Both the position numbers and the translations under genes were made by a program. From WLMZ01 sp043747765 (GTDB lineage: Bacteria > Actinomycetota > Acidimicrobiia > Acidimicrobiales > Ilumatobacteraceae), in NCBI GenBank assembly GCA_043747765.1, contig JAYTOM010000049.1, forward strand, positions 1 through 7,312: 7,312 nucleotides of DNA, given 5' to 3'. The notes under the pieces are model-generated. The model was given only the letters and a program-made list of their open reading frames with translations, made no database searches and was not told the origin of the DNA. Below are positions 5,050-7,312 of this stretch, one piece after another (position 1 is the stretch's first letter; every line of letters begins with the position of its first letter).

Positions 5050-6093
5050 ATGGGAGTTCGCCTCGATCCGTCCGACGAATACATGCACGAGCTCGGCCCC
5101 GAGTCGAACTTCAACGAGAGCATGTACATCAACTGCTTCGACCCGGTCAATCAGGTCGGCGGTTGGTTCCGCATCGGCAATCGTGCCAACGAGGGCTACG
5201 CCGAGATGACCGTGTGCATCTATCTGCCCGACGGTCGAGTCGGGTTCATGTTCAAGCGGCCGACGATCGCCGACAATGATTCGTTCGATGCCGGTGGTCT
5301 GAAATGGACGATGGTCACTCCGTTCGAGGAACTGAAGATCTACTACGCCGGCAAGGTCGTTGTGTTGGACGAGCCGTTGCAGATGGCGAATCCGAAGAAG
5401 GCGTTCGCCGACAACCCGTACTCCGAGTGCGAGGTACACATCACGTTCACCGGTCAGGGCCGGCCGAGCATGTTCGGGGGCGAGCCCGACACGCCCCACG
5501 AGACGCCGGGCGAAGAGTTCGCCAAAGGCCACTACGAACAACTGGTACAAGCGACTGGAAACATCCGCGTCGGCGACCGGGAATGGCAGATCAACGGCTG
5601 CGGCCTGCGTGATCACTCGTGGGGGCCGCGCTACTGGCAAGCCCCGTGGTACTACCGCTGGTTGACGGCGAACTTCGGTACCGAACTCGGCTTCATGGCC
5701 AGCCGGGTCGCCAAGAAGGATGCCGACGGAACGCGTGGCGGGTTCGTCTGGGCCCATGGCGCGATGCACTACTGCGATCACGTCGAACTGAGCACCGACT
5801 TCGACGGCGAGGAGAGCTATCACCACAGAGTCAACGGGCTGCTGCGCTCGTCACGCAGCAATCGCGAGTGGAACTTCACCGGCGAGGTGATGAACCTGAT
5901 CCCGTTGCGGAACCGCCGCCAGGATCCCGATGGCAACTGGCTCGTGACCCGGATCAGCGAGGGCATGACAAGGTGGACGATGACGTCGGACTCCGGCGAT
6001 CCTTCTGGCGCTCACACCGGCGCTGTTGGGTATGGACTCAGCGAGTACCTCGATCAGATCATCGACGGCCGGCCGGTCGGCCTCGCCGAGTAG
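5050..6093 (+). CDS. DUF7064/CrtC-AttH-like protein (lipocalin-fold candidate)
   Basis: This 347-residue soluble protein has no signal peptide or membrane segment. It is rich in aromatic residues and beta-type sequence. Its clearest mark is GLRDHSWGPRYW (185-196), the DHSWG signature shared by the carotenoid hydratase CrtC/AttH-like lipocalin-fold group and by actinobacterial proteins now grouped as DUF7064/DUF7065; I assign it there from memory of this motif. The N-terminal half (about 1-165) has ESMYINCFDP and GGWFRIGNRANEGYAEMT, and the C-terminal half (about 166-347) carries the motif plus FVWAHGAMHYCDHV and ITRISEGM-like strands, consistent with two tandem lipocalin-like lobes. In CrtC-type enzymes the Asp/His of this motif are active-site candidates for chemistry on hydrophobic substrates. 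Here the substrate is unknown, and the lipid-type neighbours suggest a hydrophobic one. The ATG at 5050 is supported by a -10 box 7 nt upstream. It converges on the hydrolase gene with a 26-bp gap. Confidence 0.8.
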   Translation: MGVRLDPSDEYMHELGPESNFNESMYINCFDPVNQVGGWFRIGNRANEGYAEMTVCIYLPDGRVGFMFKRPTIADNDSFDAGGLKWTMVTPFEELKIYYAGKVVVLDEPLQMANPKKAFADNPYSECEVHITFTGQGRPSMFGGEPDTPHETPGEEFAKGHYEQLVQATGNIRVGDREWQINGCGLRDHSWGPRYWQAPWYYRWLTANFGTELGFMASRVAKKDADGTRGGFVWAHGAMHYCDHVELSTDFDGEESYHHRVNGLLRSSRSNREWNFTGEVMNLIPLRNRRQDPDGNWLVTRISEGMTRWTMTSDSGDPSGAHTGAVGYGLSEYLDQIIDGRPVGLAE

Positions 6094-6100
6094 CGCGCCA

Positions 6101-6115
6101 CGGCGTCACCCGCCG
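6101..6115. terminator. Short GC hairpin in the convergent gap
   Basis: CGGCG (6101-6105) pairs with CGCCG (6111-6115) around a TCACC loop. It lies in the 26 bp between the convergent stops at 6093 (+) and 6120 (-). It has no T run, and short GC stems are frequent in such DNA, so its role as a terminator is only possible. Confidence 0.25.
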
Positions 6116-6119
6116 CGAC

Positions 6120-6914
6120 TCAACCCTGCAGGAACTGGATGATGTCCGGGAACGCCGACCGGTCCTGGATGAAGAACGCGTGGCCGCCCTCGTAGACGCG
6201 GAACTCTGCATCGGGAATCTGCTCGGCGATCGCCCGACCGTTCGATGGCGGGGCAATGCCGTCGTATCGACCCGACGCCACGAACGTCGGACAGGTGATG
6301 TTCTTCAGCCGATCGAACACATCCAGGTCGGCTCGAGCGGCCAGTTGCAGCCCTTCGCCACGCAGCACATCTGGCGTCTTGTCGATAGTTGCGCGATCGG
6401 CCATCATCGCGGCCAAGGCCCGGTCACCCTCATGATCGGCCAACCACTCGGGCGTGAAGCGCGTATCCAACAGCTGAGCACCGATCTCGGCACGTTCTTC
6501 GGGCGTCTTGTCGGCCAACGTGTGCAACGGGAACGAGGCACCTCCCACCCCACCGGGCGACGTGCAAACGAGAGCCAGGCGGGCGATGCATTCGGGAAAC
6601 GTGACAGCCAACTCCTGCGCCACCATGCCTCCGAAGCTCGTCCCGACCACGCTGTACTGCGACCATCCGACTGCTTCGGCCACCGCTGCTGCGTCAGCGG
6701 CGTATTCGGCCATCGTGTACGGGCCATCGGGCACGCTCGTTCGACCGAGCCCACGCTGGTCGTGGGCCACGACGTCGAAATGCTTCGAGTACATGCCGAT
6801 CAGCGGCGCCGAACCCGCCAACGTCGAGCCGGAGCCGTTGAGGAACAACAGTGGCGCGCCCTCGCCCGCCCGCTCGTAGTACACGTCGATTCCGTTCAGG
6901 CGTTCAGTCGGCAC
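6120..6914 (-). CDS. Alpha/beta hydrolase
   Basis: This 264-residue cytosolic alpha/beta-hydrolase fold enzyme has a complete triad. The nucleophile Ser93 lies in GTSFGG (91-96), Asp218 in ASGRYDG, and His245 in EGGHAFF. The oxyanion-hole segment reads FLNGSGSTL (24-32), with Asn-Gly where most relatives have His-Gly. HDQRGLGRTS (51-60) is the usual loop after strand 4. The overall layout resembles 3-oxoadipate enol-lactonase, methylesterase and haloperoxidase-like members, but the substrate cannot be deduced. The frame is open far upstream, up to 7109. The GTG at 6914 is preferred because MPTERLNGIDVYYERAG matches a normal family N-terminus and TAGCGT lies 7 nt before it; the upstream extension is arginine-rich and covers the divergent DUF427 gene. 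It converges with the DUF7064-like gene. Confidence 0.88.
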   Translation of the reverse strand: MPTERLNGIDVYYERAGEGAPLLFLNGSGSTLAGSAPLIGMYSKHFDVVAHDQRGLGRTSVPDGPYTMAEYAADAAAVAEAVGWSQYSVVGTSFGGMVAQELAVTFPECIARLALVCTSPGGVGGASFPLHTLADKTPEERAEIGAQLLDTRFTPEWLADHEGDRALAAMMADRATIDKTPDVLRGEGLQLAARADLDVFDRLKNITCPTFVASGRYDGIAPPSNGRAIAEQIPDAEFRVYEGGHAFFIQDRSAFPDIIQFLQG

Positions 6915-6921
6915 GTGGCAA

Positions 6922-6927
6922 ACGCTA
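6922..6927 (-). promoter_or_regulatory. -10 box (TAGCGT) of a leaderless promoter
   Basis: On the - strand TAGCGT fits TANNNT and is followed by 7 nt (TTGCCAC) and the GTG start at 6914. This matches the spacing at the other leaderless starts in the window and is the main support for choosing that GTG. The expected -35 position (about 6945-6950) falls inside the 13-bp repeat. Confidence 0.5.
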
Positions 6928-6943
6928 ATTGGCGACCACACCC

Positions 6944-6982
6944 AGAACCGTGTCGCAGAACCGTGTCGCAGAACGGTCTTGC
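6944..6982 (+). repeat. 13-bp tandem repeat, three copies
   Basis: AGAACCGTGTCGC occurs exactly at 6944-6956 and 6957-6969. A third, diverged copy, AGAACGGTCTTGC, is at 6970-6982. The array lies in the 105-bp divergent spacer between the hydrolase (start 6914, -) and the DUF427 gene (start 7020, +), covering the -35 area of the hydrolase promoter. Confidence 0.85.
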
Positions 6983-7019
6983 GGAATAGTGTCGAGACAT
7001 CGCCCCGAATCGTCAACCT

Positions 7020-7312
7020 GTGCAGCCCGGCCCCGGCCAGGAGAGTGTCTGGGACTACCCGCGCCCGCCGGCCGTCGTGCCGACGACAGACCGGATTCGA
7101 GTGTTGCACCAGGGCGTCACGATCGCCGATACGACACGCGCGATCAGAGTGCTCGAGACGAGCCAGCCACCTGCGTTCTACATCGCCCCGGCAGACATCG
7201 CCGACGGCTGCCTCGTGCCGGGTGGTGGTCGATCTTGGTGCGAATGGAAGGGTCCGGCGACCTATTGGTCGGTCCGGTTGCCCGACGTCACCGTTGTCGA
7301 TGCGGCGTGGAG
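7020..7312 (+). CDS. DUF427 domain protein, 3' truncated by the window edge
   Basis: Reading from a GTG at 7020 gives 97 residues and runs off the right edge. The family is recognisable from ESVWDYPRPP (8-17), the strand GVTIADTTRAIRVLET (32-47), PPAFYIAPADI (50-60) and the hallmark CEWKGPATYWSV (74-85). DUF427 proteins are small beta-rich cytosolic proteins, usually 100-170 residues or as tandem domains in actinobacteria. Their biochemical role is not established. The frame has a TAG at 6987-6989, so the GTG at 7020 is the only reasonable start. There is no Shine-Dalgarno site, and AATCGT at 7008-7013 is only a weak -10 candidate. It is divergent from the hydrolase across a spacer carrying three 13-bp repeats. 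Confidence 0.88.
   Translation, partial: MQPGPGQESVWDYPRPPAVVPTTDRIRVLHQGVTIADTTRAIRVLETSQPPAFYIAPADIADGCLVPGGGRSWCEWKGPATYWSVRLPDVTVVDAAW

Noticed and set aside
5619..6989. 456-residue open frame on the + strand
   Set aside because: It overlaps the end of the DUF7064-like gene out of frame and runs antisense through the whole alpha/beta hydrolase. Composition is arginine-rich with no family motifs.
6915..7109. N-terminal extension of the alpha/beta hydrolase to an ATG at 7109
   Set aside because: The extension is arginine-rich, overlaps the DUF427 gene and the 13-bp repeats, and the GTG at 6914 has a -10 box at leaderless spacing and a normal family N-terminus.

Overview
The window reads as chromosomal DNA of a high-GC actinobacterium. 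The evidence is GC-rich codon third positions, GTG starts, wax ester synthase/diacylglycerol acyltransferase (WS/DGAT) and short-chain dehydrogenase (SDR) lipid-type genes, a DUF427 gene, and several promoters placed so that transcripts would begin at or next to the start codon (leaderless mRNAs). The mix of families would fit an Acidimicrobiia/Ilumatobacter-like lineage, but that placement is inference.

Layout. Positions 1-72 may hold the 3' tail of an unidentified + strand gene. Positions 95-468 (-) hold a small DUF4190-like membrane protein that reads through only if one missing A is restored near 199. A 60-bp divergent spacer with a perfect 7-bp inverted repeat separates it from a + strand cluster: a RecB-type PD-(D/E)XK nuclease with Fe-S cysteines (529-1350), a PAP2 phosphatase (1375-1941) and a WS/DGAT acyltransferase (1953-3341). 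The last two fit consecutive steps of triacylglycerol synthesis: phosphatidate to diacylglycerol, then diacylglycerol plus acyl-CoA to triacylglycerol. A terminator-like hairpin follows, facing a 54-residue ORF on the - strand (3452-3616) with an excellent Shine-Dalgarno site.

A divergent spacer with a second palindrome leads into an SDR (3759-4637) ending in five ITGN-type pentapeptide repeats, followed directly by an unknown 107-residue protein (4638-4961). A four-copy 13-bp repeat lies before a DUF7064/CrtC-like lipocalin-fold candidate (5050-6093). This gene converges on an alpha/beta hydrolase on the - strand (6120-6914). A spacer with a three-copy 13-bp repeat separates the hydrolase from a divergent DUF427 gene that runs off the right edge (7020-7312).

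The overall theme is lipid or small hydrophobic substrate metabolism. I see no phage, transposon, CRISPR, tRNA/rRNA or recognised defence module. The most distinctive non-coding signals are the repeated TANNNT-N6/7-ATG/GTG leaderless arrangement at four genes, two compact palindromes in divergent spacers, and short 13-15 bp tandem repeats at four gene boundaries.
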